Below, in pieces: positions 42,401-50,517 of a stretch of 64,000 bases of DNA. The DNA is from Saccharopolyspora_D taberi. GTDB lineage: Bacteria > Actinomycetota > Actinomycetes > Mycobacteriales > Pseudonocardiaceae. Each line of letters opens with the position of its first letter. Positions within the stretch are counted from its first letter, which is position 1. The position numbers were made by a program, and so were the translations under genes. Where the stretch lies: positions 62,001 through 126,000 of the forward strand of contig NZ_BAAAUX010000002.1 in NCBI RefSeq assembly GCF_039534165.1, given 5' to 3'. A model generated the notes under the pieces. The model ran no database searches and was not told the origin of the DNA. It saw only the letters and a program-made list of their open reading frames with translations.

Positions 42401-42587
42401 GCAGGTGATGCTCGGCGGTGCGCTGCACACCGTCGCGGACCTCGTTTCACCGCCCACACCTCGGACTGCCGGGCCATCTGAGCCGGTGCCGGTCCACGCG
42501 GTGCGCGGCGAGGTTCCGCAGGGGCCCGCCCGGGACCGGTTCTGGTGGCATCGCAGGGAGTTCCAGCCCGACCGGTGCTGCTGCTGA
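39474..42587 (+). CDS. Tat-exported TolB-like propeller fused to amidohydrolase
   Basis: A 1037-residue exported hydrolase. The N-terminus has a twin-arginine signal (Ser-Arg-Arg-Ala-Leu-Leu at residues 4-9, then a hydrophobic stretch). Residues 45-570 contain repeated Ser-Pro-Asp-Gly propeller blades of the TolB/WD40 kind. The amidohydrolase begins near residue 600; metal ligands His-Glu-His are near 655 and the Asp in Gly-Thr-Asp-Ser-Pro near 905. Substrate unknown; relatives are called imidazolonepropionase- or peptidase-like. Oddly it ends in three cysteines. ATG 39474 follows ACGGAGG. Confidence 0.88.
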   Translation: MDLSRRALLRRGGQAAAGLGATWLLDPLGRPVAPAGPLSAEAERITLRQITNASAAVSPDGRAVVFDLLNMLWTVPVTGGEAVRLTDVVQEATEPDFSPDGRTIVFQSYQDGNFHLFLIGADGTGLTRLTRGRSDHREPRFSPDGGRIAFAAESGGHYGIHVLSLATGEVAEWTRGELEEGQPVWTPDGSAIAFTVAEESTPHAIEVVDARGGRRTLVTVDDGDVVAPTWSPDGKLGYVHRTEAGTSLVVDGKAVSAEEEDVFPFAARWISSGELLYAADGRIRCRVLGGAVRDIDFTAEVEVQTVSLPRSDRDFDSAEDRQVKGIVSPSLSPDGTRVAFHALGDLWLLGEEDEHPRAIVSDGSFNTDPAWSPDGRTIVYASDRHGTLNLWLHDLETGRQRRLTDLAGDERAPAFGPDGVTVAFLSDNAVHTVDARTGELRKVTGKLNLPGRPNFSPDGARLALAGFAPATGRYREGENLVLTIDLATGDLHYTPAVPGRSLGNRVDAGPVHSPDGSRMAFVVDGVLWVSSVDELGRPRPDARRIGDETADAPSWSGDTLLYLSNGRLRRVAAGGGAPRRVPMTLTWRPEKPHGRKVVRAGALWDGRRPELRRDVDIVVQDNRIVEVTAGGQDLGGEVIDARDLTVLPGLVATHEHFPWQRNSTEGRLWLSFGVTSLRSPGSHHYSAVEAKEAQESGRRLGPRLFTAGELIDGSRVYYDTARPITDHEQLHRELERVAELGHDLVKTYVRLPYALQREAIEAGHALGVPAASHYLFGPANLGADGVEHLSATSRYGRNQKGTSTGRAYDDVVKPLVWSGMTLTPTLGLSASTRPALYHHAGWALDDRRLAALLPPQTYEKFRKQVREAMEHRPENALTFVQREVTTMRRVLDGGGHVAVGTDSPIAASGVHYHLNVQCMVRNGITPYEALRAATVEGARALGMSDRIGTVEPGKLADLAFVRGDPLTDIGTAADVRQVMLGGALHTVADLVSPPTPRTAGPSEPVPVHAVRGEVPQGPARDRFWWHRREFQPDRCCC

Positions 42588-42752
42588 CGCAACCGGCTTT
42601 CACCACGGTCGGTCACCGGGCAGAGCGCTCCGTCACCTCCGTTCCGCCTCCCCCGGAAGCGAGCCGGTGATCTGGACCTCTCCTGCCGGCCCTTGCGCGT
42701 CGGGATCACGCCTGGTGGATTGAAAGGCCGGAGGAGCGCGGAGGGGACGGCG

Positions 42753-43790
42753 ATGGAGATTTCCGGTGTTCGGCAGCACGCGGCGTGGCGGGAGAAGGTG
42801 CTGCCGCCGGTGGAGCGGGTTCGCGACGGGCTGTGGTCGATCCCGGTCCCCATCCCGGACAGCCCGCTGCGCTACGTGCTCGTGCACGCCTTCGAACTGC
42901 CCGGTGGAGTGGCCATTGTGGACGCCGGTTGGGACAGCGAGGATTCCTGGCAGGCGCTGGTCGCCGGGCTGGCCGAGGCCGGCCACTGGATCGGGGACGT
43001 CCGCGCGGTGCTGGTGACGCACATGCACCCGGACCACTTCGGACTCGCCGGGCGGGTGCGCGCCGAGTCCGGTGCGTGGGTCGGCATGCACTCCGCGGAC
43101 GCGGCGCTGGTCGGCCGCGACGAGTCGGTGGTGGGTGAGCTGCTGGCGGAATCCCGCGCGCACCTGGCCGCCACGGGAGCACCGGACGCCGTGGTGGCCG
43201 GATTCGGCATCGGCTCGCCCGGAGCCCGCAACCTCATGAAGTCCGGCCCGGACCGCTTCCTGGAGGACGGGGAGCGGGTGGACCTGCCCGGCTGGAACCT
43301 GCGCGCCGTGTGGACTCCCGGGCACACGCCCGGGCACCTGTGCTTCCACGAAGCGGAGCTGGGCGTGCTGCTGTCCGGCGACCACGTGCTGCCCCGGATC
43401 AGCCCGAACATCTCGGTGCAGCCGCGCCAGCTCCCCGATCCGCTGGGCACCTACCTGCGGTCGCTGCGGGCGGTCGCCGACATCGACGCCGGTGAGGTCC
43501 TCCCGGCGCACGAGTACCGCTTCCGCGGGCTGCGCGACCGCGTGGACGACCTCCTGACGCACCACGGCGAACGGCTGGCCGAGATCGAGAAAGCCGTGTT
43601 CGACCGGCCGGGCAGCACCTGCTGGGAGCTGACGACCCGGCTGGGCTGGTCCCGGCCTTTCGAGGAGATGCGGGAGTTCCAGATGCGGCTGGCCGTCGGG
43701 GAGTCGCTGGCGCACCTGCTGGTGCTGGAGTCCGGAGGCCGGGTCCGGCGTGGCGGCGAGGCGGTACCGCTGTGGTGGCCCGCGCGGTGA
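42753..43790 (+). CDS. Metallo-beta-lactamase-fold hydrolase
   Basis: A 345-residue MBL-fold enzyme. Metal-binding Thr-His-Met-His-Pro-Asp-His lies near residue 91, with further ligands in Thr-Pro-Gly-His-Thr-Pro-Gly-His (around 195) and Ser-Gly-Asp-His. The C-terminal winged-helix-like part (residues 265-345) resembles that of the LACTB2/thioesterase-type hydrolases that act on CoA or nucleic-acid-linked esters. Cytoplasmic. ATG 42753 is preceded by GAGGGGA. The enoyl-CoA hydratase gene follows after 108 bases, so an acyl-CoA role is possible. Confidence 0.88.
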   Translation: MEISGVRQHAAWREKVLPPVERVRDGLWSIPVPIPDSPLRYVLVHAFELPGGVAIVDAGWDSEDSWQALVAGLAEAGHWIGDVRAVLVTHMHPDHFGLAGRVRAESGAWVGMHSADAALVGRDESVVGELLAESRAHLAATGAPDAVVAGFGIGSPGARNLMKSGPDRFLEDGERVDLPGWNLRAVWTPGHTPGHLCFHEAELGVLLSGDHVLPRISPNISVQPRQLPDPLGTYLRSLRAVADIDAGEVLPAHEYRFRGLRDRVDDLLTHHGERLAEIEKAVFDRPGSTCWELTTRLGWSRPFEEMREFQMRLAVGESLAHLLVLESGGRVRRGGEAVPLWWPAR

Positions 43791-43898
43791 CGACCACGGA
43801 GCAGTGACGACGACAACTGCAATAACAATCACGCTGGACTGTTTTTGCGGCTGCGGTCAGACTGGTTGGCGGTTTCCCCCTGATGCAGAGGAGACGGT

Positions 43899-44663
43899 GT
43901 GGGTGGGAGTGTCCTGACCGAGTTCGGTGACGGGGTCGCCGTGATCACGATCAACCGGCCGCACGCCCGCAACGCGGTGGACCGCTCGGTCGCCGAGGGG
44001 CTGGCGGCGGCGGTCGACGAGCTCGAAGCGCGGCCCGACCTCGTGCTCGGCATCCTCACCGGAGCCGAAGGCACCTTCTGCGCCGGGATGGACCTCAAGG
44101 CGTTCACCCGCGGCGAGCGGCCGGGGATTCCCGGGCGCGGTTTCGGCGGCCTGACCGAAAGCCCGCCGTCGAAGCCGCTGATCGCCGCGGTGGAGGGCTG
44201 GGCGCTGGCCGGTGGCTGCGAGCTCGCGCTCAGCTCCGATCTGGTCGTCGCCGCCAGGGACGCGAAGTTCGGCCTGCCCGAGGTCAAGCGCGGGCTGGTC
44301 GCGGCGGCGGGCGGGTTGCTTCGGCTGCCCAAGGCGCTGCCGTACCAGCTGGCGATGGAGCTCGCGCTGACCGGCGATCCGCTGTCGGCAGAGCGGGCCC
44401 ACGCGCACGGGCTGGTCAACGTCCTGACCGAACCGGGCCAGGCGCTCGACGGCGCGCGCGAGCTGGCCGCGCGCATCGCGGAGAACGGACCGCTGGCGAT
44501 CCGCGCCACCAAGCGGATCGTGTCCGGCGCGGTGGGCTGGACCGACGCGGAGGCGTTCGCCGCTCAGGCCGAGATCGCCGCGCCGGTGTTCGCCTCCGCC
44601 GACGCGCAGGAGGGTGCTCGGGCGTTCGCCGAGAAGCGCCGTCCGGTTTGGCAGGGCGAATGA
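43899..44663 (+). CDS. Enoyl-CoA hydratase/isomerase (crotonase family)
   Basis: A 254-residue crotonase. Oxyanion-hole motifs are Ala-Gly-Met-Asp-Leu-Lys-Ala-Phe (near residue 64) and Gly-Trp-Ala-Leu-Ala-Gly-Gly-Cys-Glu-Leu-Ala (near 106); the latter carries one of the two usual glutamates. A second acidic residue is in Gly-Leu-Pro-Glu-Val-Lys. It likely hydrates 2-enoyl-CoA. The start is GTG with GAGGAGA upstream. It overlaps the thioesterase gene in an ATGA, suggesting that both act on the same acyl-CoA. Confidence 0.92.
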   Translation: MGGSVLTEFGDGVAVITINRPHARNAVDRSVAEGLAAAVDELEARPDLVLGILTGAEGTFCAGMDLKAFTRGERPGIPGRGFGGLTESPPSKPLIAAVEGWALAGGCELALSSDLVVAARDAKFGLPEVKRGLVAAAGGLLRLPKALPYQLAMELALTGDPLSAERAHAHGLVNVLTEPGQALDGARELAARIAENGPLAIRATKRIVSGAVGWTDAEAFAAQAEIAAPVFASADAQEGARAFAEKRRPVWQGE

Positions 44664-45331
44664 GCGTCGATGCCACGGCCGACACCGCCGTGCGGCTGCG
44701 CGCGATCCGGGAACTCGGCGCCGTTCTGCGGGAGCTGAACGAGGCGGCGGTGTCCACCGAGGTCGACACCGAGACCCTGGTGCGGGTGGCCGAGGAGGCC
44801 AGGAAGCTGGTCGCGCCGCTGGAGGCGGCCCAGCGGACCCGGCACGAGCTGCCCACAGTGGACGTCCTGGGCCAGGGCAGGCGGCGGATGTACAACCCCG
44901 CTGTCGGGCCCGGAAGTCCGATCGCGCCGCCGATGCGGGTGGAGGTCGGCGACGACGGGACCGTGGTCGGCAGCTGCACCCTGGGGCTGGCGTTCGAGGG
45001 TCCGCCGAGCTACGGCCACGGCGGGATCAGCGCGCTGCTGCTGGACCAGCTGCTCGGGCACGTCCACGCCGCCAGGGGACGGCCGGGCATGACGATCAAG
45101 CTGTCGCTGCGCTACCGGCGCCCGGTGCCGTTGCAGACGCCGCTGCGGCTGACCGGCTGGCCCGACCGCCAGGTCGCGCCGGGCGGATGCCGCGCGACCA
45201 TCGCGACCGAGGCCGAGCCGGAGGAGCCGCTGGTCGAGGCGACCGGGGTCTTCGTGAGCCCGAGCCCGGAGCAGGTGCAGGCGCTGTTCGGTGACACCTC
45301 GGCTTTCAGCCGCGGTACTAGGCGGGACTGA
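44660..45331 (+). CDS. PaaI-like hotdog-fold acyl-CoA thioesterase
   Basis: A 223-residue protein. The hotdog domain is in residues 95-210, with Tyr-Gly-His-Gly-Gly-Ile-Ser-Ala-Leu-Leu-Leu-Asp-Gln near residue 120 (His-Gly-Gly and catalytic Asp) and a Thr-Ile-Lys-Leu-Ser-Leu-Arg-Tyr-Arg-Arg-Pro-Val-Pro strand, as in PaaI thioesterases. The first 90 residues are a helical extension found in actinobacterial members. It is translationally coupled to the enoyl-CoA hydratase. Its stop codon lies within the first unit of the tandem-repeat array. Confidence 0.88.
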   Translation: MSVDATADTAVRLRAIRELGAVLRELNEAAVSTEVDTETLVRVAEEARKLVAPLEAAQRTRHELPTVDVLGQGRRRMYNPAVGPGSPIAPPMRVEVGDDGTVVGSCTLGLAFEGPPSYGHGGISALLLDQLLGHVHAARGRPGMTIKLSLRYRRPVPLQTPLRLTGWPDRQVAPGGCRATIATEAEPEEPLVEATGVFVSPSPEQVQALFGDTSAFSRGTRRD

Positions 45332-45930
45332 GCCCGCTTTGCCCGGTTCGGCGGTGGTTTCGCGGGGCGGGGCTGGGCCGGTTGGTTCGGTGGTGGCTCC
45401 GTCGGGCGGGGCTGGGCCTGCTTTGCCCGGTTCGGCGGTGGTTTCGCGGGGCGGGGCTGGGCCGGTTGGTTCGGTGGTGGCTCCGTCGGGCGGGGCTGGG
45501 CCTGCTTTGCCCGGTTCGGCGGCGGCTTCGCCGAGCGGGACTGGGCCGCCTCGCCGGTTCGGCGGTGGCTTCGCCAGGCACGACTGAACCGGCTGGTTCG
45601 GCACCGGCTCCGTCGGACGGGACTGAGCTGCCTCACCGGTTCGGCCGTGGTTTCGCGGGGCGCGGCTGAGCCGGTTGGTTCGGCGGTGGCTCCGTCGGGC
45701 GGGGCTGGGCCTGCCTTGCCCGGTTCGGCTGCGGCTTCGCCAGGCGCGACAAAACCGCCCGGTCCTGCAGCGGCTCCGCCGGGACATCTCGGGGCAGCTG
45801 TTCGGCGCCGACCTGCCAGGCGGAACTGGAGCCAGCCGGTTCGGCAGCGGCCTCGCAGCCAGGACTGGGCCCGACGCGCGGTTCGGCGCCCTCCCAGGCA
45901 GGACCGCCCCGCCGGGTTCAGCCGCGGCTT
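45321..45930. repeat. Degenerate 38-46-bp tandem repeat array, about 15 units
   Basis: The gap between the convergent thioesterase and acyl-CoA reductase genes is filled by related units. The best-conserved are 40 bp and 44 bp long and alternate as an 84-bp dimer (each contains a GGTTCGG core and a GGCGGGGCTGGG segment); two dimers (about 45360-45527) are nearly identical. Units decay toward the right. The first unit includes the thioesterase stop and the last the reductase stop. Long frames in both strands follow from the 84-bp period and are not considered genes. Confidence 0.87.
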
Positions 45931-47894
45931 CGCAACCGCCGCCAGAACAGGCGGGTGACCGCACCGGCGACCGCGGGGAGCGCGCCGGGATGCGCGGTGT
46001 CGCGGGCTTCGGGCGCGCTTTCGCGCATCGCCTGGTAACCGGCCAGGTGCGCCACCGCGCGGATCGTCCTCGGCGCGATCCGCGCGGCGATCTCGGCGGC
46101 GGTTCCCGGCGGCATCCCGACGTTGACGATCTCCGGCCGCTCCTCCAGCGCCCGCACGACGTACCTGGCCGCGGTTTTCGCGCTCATGTGCGGAAAACCC
46201 CGCCACGCGTCGGTTTCCCCCGCCATCTCGGTGCGGACCAGCGGGAGCCGGACGGAGCTGAACGTGATGCCGTCCGCGAGGGTGTCCCGGCCGGCCGAAC
46301 GGCCGAACTCCTCCAGCGCCGCCTTCGAGGCGAGATAGGCGGAGAACCGCGGCGTGTGGGCCTGCAGGCCCTGCGTCGTGACGTTGACGACGTGGCCGAA
46401 CCGGCGCTGCCGCATGTGGTCGAGCAGCCCCAGCGTCAGGCGGACCGCGGCGAAGTAGTTCAGCGCCATGGTCCGCTCGTAGTCGTGCATGCGGTCCGTG
46501 GCCAGCTGCACCGAGCGCCGGATCGACCGGCCCGCGTTGTTCACCAGCATGTCGACGCCGTCGTGTTCGGCTAGCACCTGCTTGACCAGCGCGTCGGTGG
46601 CACCGGGGTCGCTGAGGTCGCACGGGTAGGTCGCGGCCCGCGCCCCAAGCCCGGCGACCTCCGCCGCGACCTCGTCGAGCCGGTCGGCGCGCCGGGCGAC
46701 CAGCAGCGGGATTCCGCCTCGCCGAGCCACTTCCAGCGCGGTCGCGCGCCCGATGCCGGAGGACGCCCCGGTGATCAGCACGCGACGCCCGTGCAACCGC
46801 CCGCGCGGGTGGTCGCAGCGGGCGCGGTCCGGGTCGAGGTGGTGGTGCCAGTAGTCGTAGAGCTTTCCGGCGTAGTCGGCGAAGCGGGGTACTTCGAGCC
46901 CGGTCCCGCGCAGCGCCTCGCGCGTCGCGGTGGTGTCGAAGTCGGCTTGCTGGTGCAGGTGCGGGAGGACCTGAGGCGGAACGCCCAGCTCGCTCAGCAC
47001 GGCGTGACGGGCCGCGCGTCCGCGAGGGAGCCGGTCGATCGCGTTGGTGGTGCGCCGTCCGAGTCCGCGCACGCTGTCCGGCACAGGTGTCGGGAGCATC
47101 TTCGGCGCCCCCGCTGCCCTGGCGAACGCGTTGTAAACCTCGTGGAGCGGCTGGGAACGCGGTGCGGCCAGGTGGTAGGTCGAGCCCGGCGCGGCGTCGG
47201 CGTGGATCAGGTGGTCCATCGCGGCGACGACGTAGTCGACGGGGACGATGTTGGTCCGGCCGGAAACCACGCCCGGCAACCGGATCCGCGAGGGCAGCCG
47301 CGCCAGGCGCGAGATCGCGGGCAGGAAGTAGTACGGCCCGTCGGCCTTGTCCATCTCGCCGGTCCCGGAGTCCCCGACGACGACCGCCGGGCGGTAGACG
47401 CGGTAGGCGACGGCGGACTCCTCCCGCACGATGCGCTCGGCGGCGAACTTCGTTTCGTGGTAAGGGGAAGTGAGGTTCTGCCCGAGTTGGAAGTCGGATT
47501 CGGCGAACCATCCACTGTGGTCACCGGCGACCGCGATGGACGAGACGTGGTGCAGCCAGCGCGCACCGGTGGCCGCGGCGAAGGCGACCACGTTGCGGGT
47601 GCCGGTGACGTTGACCGCGCGGACCTCGGCGTCGTCGGCGGTGAAGTCGTAGATCGCGCCGAGGTGCAGCACGTGGTCGGGCGGGTCCGGGAGCGGGTGG
47701 ATGCCGAGCCCGTCCGCGGTGAGGTCGCCGACGACGGCGACCACGCGCGGCGAGTCGAAGAGCTCGGCGACGCGGTGCCGGGACTGGGCGCGGACCAGGA
47801 CGTGCACGACCTCGCAGTCGGGCCGCTCCACCAGCCGGTGGACCAGCCTTCGGCCGAGGAAACCCGTCGCGCCGGTGACGAAGTACCTGCTCAT
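45918..47894 (-). CDS. Two-domain SDR, fatty-acyl-CoA reductase-like
   Basis: A 658-residue fusion of an extended SDR (residues 1-360; Gly-Ala-Thr-Gly-Phe-Leu-Gly at 8-14, active Tyr-His-Glu-Thr-Lys) and a classical SDR (370-620; Gly-Ala-Ser-Ser-Gly-Ile-Gly, active Tyr-Leu-Ala-Ser-Lys). The same order and length are found in alcohol-forming fatty-acyl-CoA reductases such as the Marinobacter enzyme and mycobacterial AcrA1, which feed wax-ester synthesis. No wax synthase is nearby. The ATG at 47894 follows GGGAGG. Its upstream gap shares TGTACCACC with the neighbouring TetR operator. Confidence 0.87.
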   Translation of the reverse strand: MSRYFVTGATGFLGRRLVHRLVERPDCEVVHVLVRAQSRHRVAELFDSPRVVAVVGDLTADGLGIHPLPDPPDHVLHLGAIYDFTADDAEVRAVNVTGTRNVVAFAAATGARWLHHVSSIAVAGDHSGWFAESDFQLGQNLTSPYHETKFAAERIVREESAVAYRVYRPAVVVGDSGTGEMDKADGPYYFLPAISRLARLPSRIRLPGVVSGRTNIVPVDYVVAAMDHLIHADAAPGSTYHLAAPRSQPLHEVYNAFARAAGAPKMLPTPVPDSVRGLGRRTTNAIDRLPRGRAARHAVLSELGVPPQVLPHLHQQADFDTTATREALRGTGLEVPRFADYAGKLYDYWHHHLDPDRARCDHPRGRLHGRRVLITGASSGIGRATALEVARRGGIPLLVARRADRLDEVAAEVAGLGARAATYPCDLSDPGATDALVKQVLAEHDGVDMLVNNAGRSIRRSVQLATDRMHDYERTMALNYFAAVRLTLGLLDHMRQRRFGHVVNVTTQGLQAHTPRFSAYLASKAALEEFGRSAGRDTLADGITFSSVRLPLVRTEMAGETDAWRGFPHMSAKTAARYVVRALEERPEIVNVGMPPGTAAEIAARIAPRTIRAVAHLAGYQAMRESAPEARDTAHPGALPAVAGAVTRLFWRRLRSRG

Positions 47895-47969
47895 GCCAGC
47901 CTCCCGCGGGAACCGTAGCAGGATATGTGGGAATCCGTGTACCACCTATTTGCCCGGCTCCGGGCGGAA

Positions 47970-48614
47970 CTACGCGATCGGCCCCTCGCCGTGCCGGCGG
48001 GCCAGATCGCTCAGCACGGCCCAGATCCACCGCACCAGCTCGTCGTCCAGTTCCGCCCGGCTCATGCCCGCCGGGTTGGTGAGCCACTGGTCCACGGCCG
48101 CCTCGACCATGCCGACCAGGCCCGCCGCCAGCGCCTCGGCGGCGGGATGACCCGCGGCGTCCGGGTGGGCGTTGACCACGCTGGTCACCTGCGCGCGCAG
48201 CGCGCTGCGCCCCTGCGCGTAGGCGCCGGTTCCGCCGATGTCGTGCTGGAGGTACCGGTAGAGGTGCGGATGACCGGTGATCCAGTCCAGCGCGGCCGTG
48301 ACCAGGCCGCGGACCAGCTCCTCCGGCGCCAGCCCGGCCCGCCACAGCGGCTCGATCTCGGCGTCGAACAGCTCGATCGCGCGCTCGGCGACCGCCCGCT
48401 GGAGGTCGGCCTTGCCGTCGAAGTACCGGTAGAGCTTCGGCCGCGGCACCCCGGCCGCCGCGGCGACCTGCTCGATGAGCACGTCCGGCCCGTGCCGTTC
48501 CACCGCCGCTATCGCGGCGTCGACGAACTCCGCGCGGCGGCGCTGCCGGTGCTGGGTCCACCTGGTCGACCGGCCGTCCACCGCGGCCGGCCCGCCGCTC
48601 TTGACTCGGGCCAT
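47970..48614 (-). CDS. TetR-family regulator
   Basis: A 214-residue TetR protein. HTH at about residues 28-75 (Glu-Phe-Val-Asp-Ala-Ala-Ile, then Ile-Glu-Gln-Val-Ala-Ala-Ala-Ala-Gly-Val-Pro-Arg-Pro-Lys-Leu-Tyr-Arg-Tyr-Phe). It is divergent from an SDR gene with a GGTAC-GACAT-GTACC dyad in the 38-base gap, and upstream of the acyl-CoA reductase. It likely represses itself, the SDR and the reductase in response to an acyl-CoA or fatty acid. I take ATG 48614; a GTG directly before it is also possible. Confidence 0.9.
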   Translation of the reverse strand: MARVKSGGPAAVDGRSTRWTQHRQRRRAEFVDAAIAAVERHGPDVLIEQVAAAAGVPRPKLYRYFDGKADLQRAVAERAIELFDAEIEPLWRAGLAPEELVRGLVTAALDWITGHPHLYRYLQHDIGGTGAYAQGRSALRAQVTSVVNAHPDAAGHPAAEALAAGLVGMVEAAVDQWLTNPAGMSRAELDDELVRWIWAVLSDLARRHGEGPIA

Positions 48615-48644
48615 CACCCGGCTACGATAACGGCAAAATTACCC

Positions 48645-48662
48645 GGTACGACATGTACCACC
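48645..48662. promoter_or_regulatory. Candidate TetR operator at the SDR start
   Basis: GGTACGACATGTACC (48645-48659) has perfect 5-bp arms and is followed by ACC. TGTACCACC (48654-48662) recurs at 47938-47946 upstream of the acyl-CoA reductase. The most upstream ATG of the SDR gene lies inside this dyad. Confidence 0.55.
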
Positions 48663-49507
48663 AAAGATGGGCGGCAGAGTTGGCCAGGCTGGAGACGTGG
48701 ACGGGCCGGGTCGCGGTGGTGACCGGAGCCGGATCGGGCATCGGGCGAGCGGTCGCCCTGCGGCTCGCGCGGGCGGGGGCCGCGGTGGCCGCCTCCGACG
48801 TTGACGAGTCCACTGTGGAGGAAACGGTCCGCGGTTGTGAGCGGATCGGGGCGCGGGCCCGCGCGTACGCGCTGGACGTCACCGACCGGGACGCCGTGCA
48901 CGGCCACGCCGCGCAGGTGGCCGAGGACTTCGGCGGCGTGGACCTGGTGCTCAACAACGCCGGAATCGCGCTGAAGGCGCAGGTCCGGGAGATGAGCGAG
49001 GCGCAGCTGCGCGCGGTGATGGACGTCAACTTCTGGGGCGTCGTGCACGGCAGCCAGGCGTTCCTGCCGCACCTGATCGCCTCCGGGCGCGGTCACCTCG
49101 CCAACGTCTCCAGCGTCTTCGGCTTCATCGGCGTGCCGACGCAGAGCGCCTACAACGCCTCGAAGTTCGCGGTGCGAGGGTTCACCGAGGCGTTGCGGCA
49201 GGAGATGCTGGCCGAGCGCGCACCGGTGTACGTCTCCTGCATCCACCCGGGCGGTGTGCGCACCAACATCGCGCGCAGTGCCCGCGGGGTGGCCGACGGC
49301 GAGCGGGAGAAGGTCGCGAAGTCCTTCGACTCCATCGCCAGGACGACGCCGCAGCGCGCCGCCGAGATCATCGTCGACGGGATCAGCCGCCGCCGGGCGC
49401 GGATCCTGGTCGGCCCGGACGCCCACGTGATCGACGCGCTGCCGCGCGTGCTCGGGTCCGGCTACCAGCGGTTGGTGGCGGCGGTCAGCCGCAGGCTCGT
49501 CCAGTAG
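48653..49507 (+). CDS. Short-chain dehydrogenase/reductase
   Basis: A classical SDR of up to 284 residues. Cofactor motif Thr-Gly-Ala-Gly-Ser-Gly-Ile-Gly is near residue 25, Asn-Asn-Ala-Gly near 103, catalytic Ser in Val-Ser-Ser-Val-Phe and Tyr-Asn-Ala-Ser-Lys near 168. The ATG at 48653 sits in the operator and would need a leaderless message; TTG at 48680 fits the usual SDR N-terminus better, so the true start is uncertain. It faces the TetR gene and is followed seven bases later by the cyclase gene. It may act with the acyl-CoA reductase. Confidence 0.87.
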   Translation: MYHQRWAAELARLETWTGRVAVVTGAGSGIGRAVALRLARAGAAVAASDVDESTVEETVRGCERIGARARAYALDVTDRDAVHGHAAQVAEDFGGVDLVLNNAGIALKAQVREMSEAQLRAVMDVNFWGVVHGSQAFLPHLIASGRGHLANVSSVFGFIGVPTQSAYNASKFAVRGFTEALRQEMLAERAPVYVSCIHPGGVRTNIARSARGVADGEREKVAKSFDSIARTTPQRAAEIIVDGISRRRARILVGPDAHVIDALPRVLGSGYQRLVAAVSRRLVQ

Positions 49508-49513
49508 GCGGCG

Positions 49514-50293
49514 GTGGGGCCGGTGGGGGAGGACCGCAAGCGGCTCGGTGCCCGGCTGCGCACCTTCGCGCGGCGGGTCGACGGCGATCCGTGGCTGGTC
49601 GCGCTGGCGGAATGGGTGCGGCTGCGCCTCCCCGGCGACGCCGGCTACGGCGATCCGCTGTCGGTCGGGGCGCCCGGAACCCCGCTGTCGCGGCGGCTCA
49701 CCGCGCTGGCCGCCCGGCAGCCCAGCGTCCTGCGGGAGGTCGGGTTCGGCGCGCTCCAGGTCCTCCAGGCGCACGCGGGCAGCCAGCCCGCGGACGCCGC
49801 CGACCAGGAGATGGCGGTGCTGTTCACCGACCTCGCCGGGTTCTCGGACTGGACCCTCCAGGTCGGCGACGACGTCGCGGTGGAGATGCTGCGCAAGGTC
49901 GGCATCGCGGTCGAGCCGCTGGTCCAGCGGCGCGGCCGGGTGGTCAAACGGCTCGGCGACGGGCTGATGGCGGTCTTCCCGTACGCCGCTGACGCGGTGG
50001 CCGCCGGGCTCGCCGCGGCCGATGCGGTCGAGGGCGTCGTGGTGGACGGGCACCGGCTGCGACTGCGGGCCGGGGTGCACGTGGGCCGTCCGCGGGAGCT
50101 GGGGGAGGACTACTTCGGCCGCGACGTCAACATCGCCGCGCGGGTCGCCGCCGCGGCGGGACCGGGCGAAGTGCTGATCTCCAATGCGGTCCGGGACCGG
50201 CTGGGCGACGCGGACCTGCGGCTGCGGCGCAGGATCTTCTTCCGCGCCAAGGGAGTTCCCGACGACGTCCAGGTCTTCTCGGTCCGGACCTGA
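49514..50293 (+). CDS. Class III adenylate/guanylate cyclase-domain protein
   Basis: A 259-residue protein. Residues 1-95 form a helical N-terminal region, in place of a membrane or sensor domain. The cyclase domain (100-258) starts Val-Leu-Phe-Thr-Asp-Leu-Ala-Gly-Phe-Ser (metal Asp). It continues with Lys-Arg-Leu-Gly-Asp-Gly-Leu-Met-Ala-Val-Phe (second Asp) and Tyr-Phe-Gly-Arg-Asp-Val-Asn-Ile-Ala-Ala-Arg-Val (Asn and Arg of the catalytic site). It should make cAMP. GTG 49514 is used; 49523 is an alternative. It follows the SDR gene closely and precedes the mce operon by 224 bases. Confidence 0.87.
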   Translation: MGPVGEDRKRLGARLRTFARRVDGDPWLVALAEWVRLRLPGDAGYGDPLSVGAPGTPLSRRLTALAARQPSVLREVGFGALQVLQAHAGSQPADAADQEMAVLFTDLAGFSDWTLQVGDDVAVEMLRKVGIAVEPLVQRRGRVVKRLGDGLMAVFPYAADAVAAGLAAADAVEGVVVDGHRLRLRAGVHVGRPRELGEDYFGRDVNIAARVAAAAGPGEVLISNAVRDRLGDADLRLRRRIFFRAKGVPDDVQVFSVRT

Positions 50294-50517
50294 GCTCTGC
50301 GGGAAGGCGGTAGTCGTCGCCGTCCAAGTGCTCGACACCGGACCCACGTGCTTCATCAGCCAGCCGACACCGCTGGCCAGGATCCGAACCGGTGGCCCGA
50401 ACGGCGCAATTGGGCTGTCCCGGCGAACTTCGCCGTCGCGTCTTCGCAGGTGCGCCGACTGATCGTTACCGTGACCGGGAACACGCCGCAACGCGTTGAC
50501 CGCACTGCGGAGGTGGC

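Noticed and set aside
45291..45669. Gly/Ala/Pro-rich frames through the second repeat array
   Set aside because: The 84-bp dimer keeps frames open on both strands. No starts with ribosome sites, and unit lengths drift out of frame elsewhere in the array.
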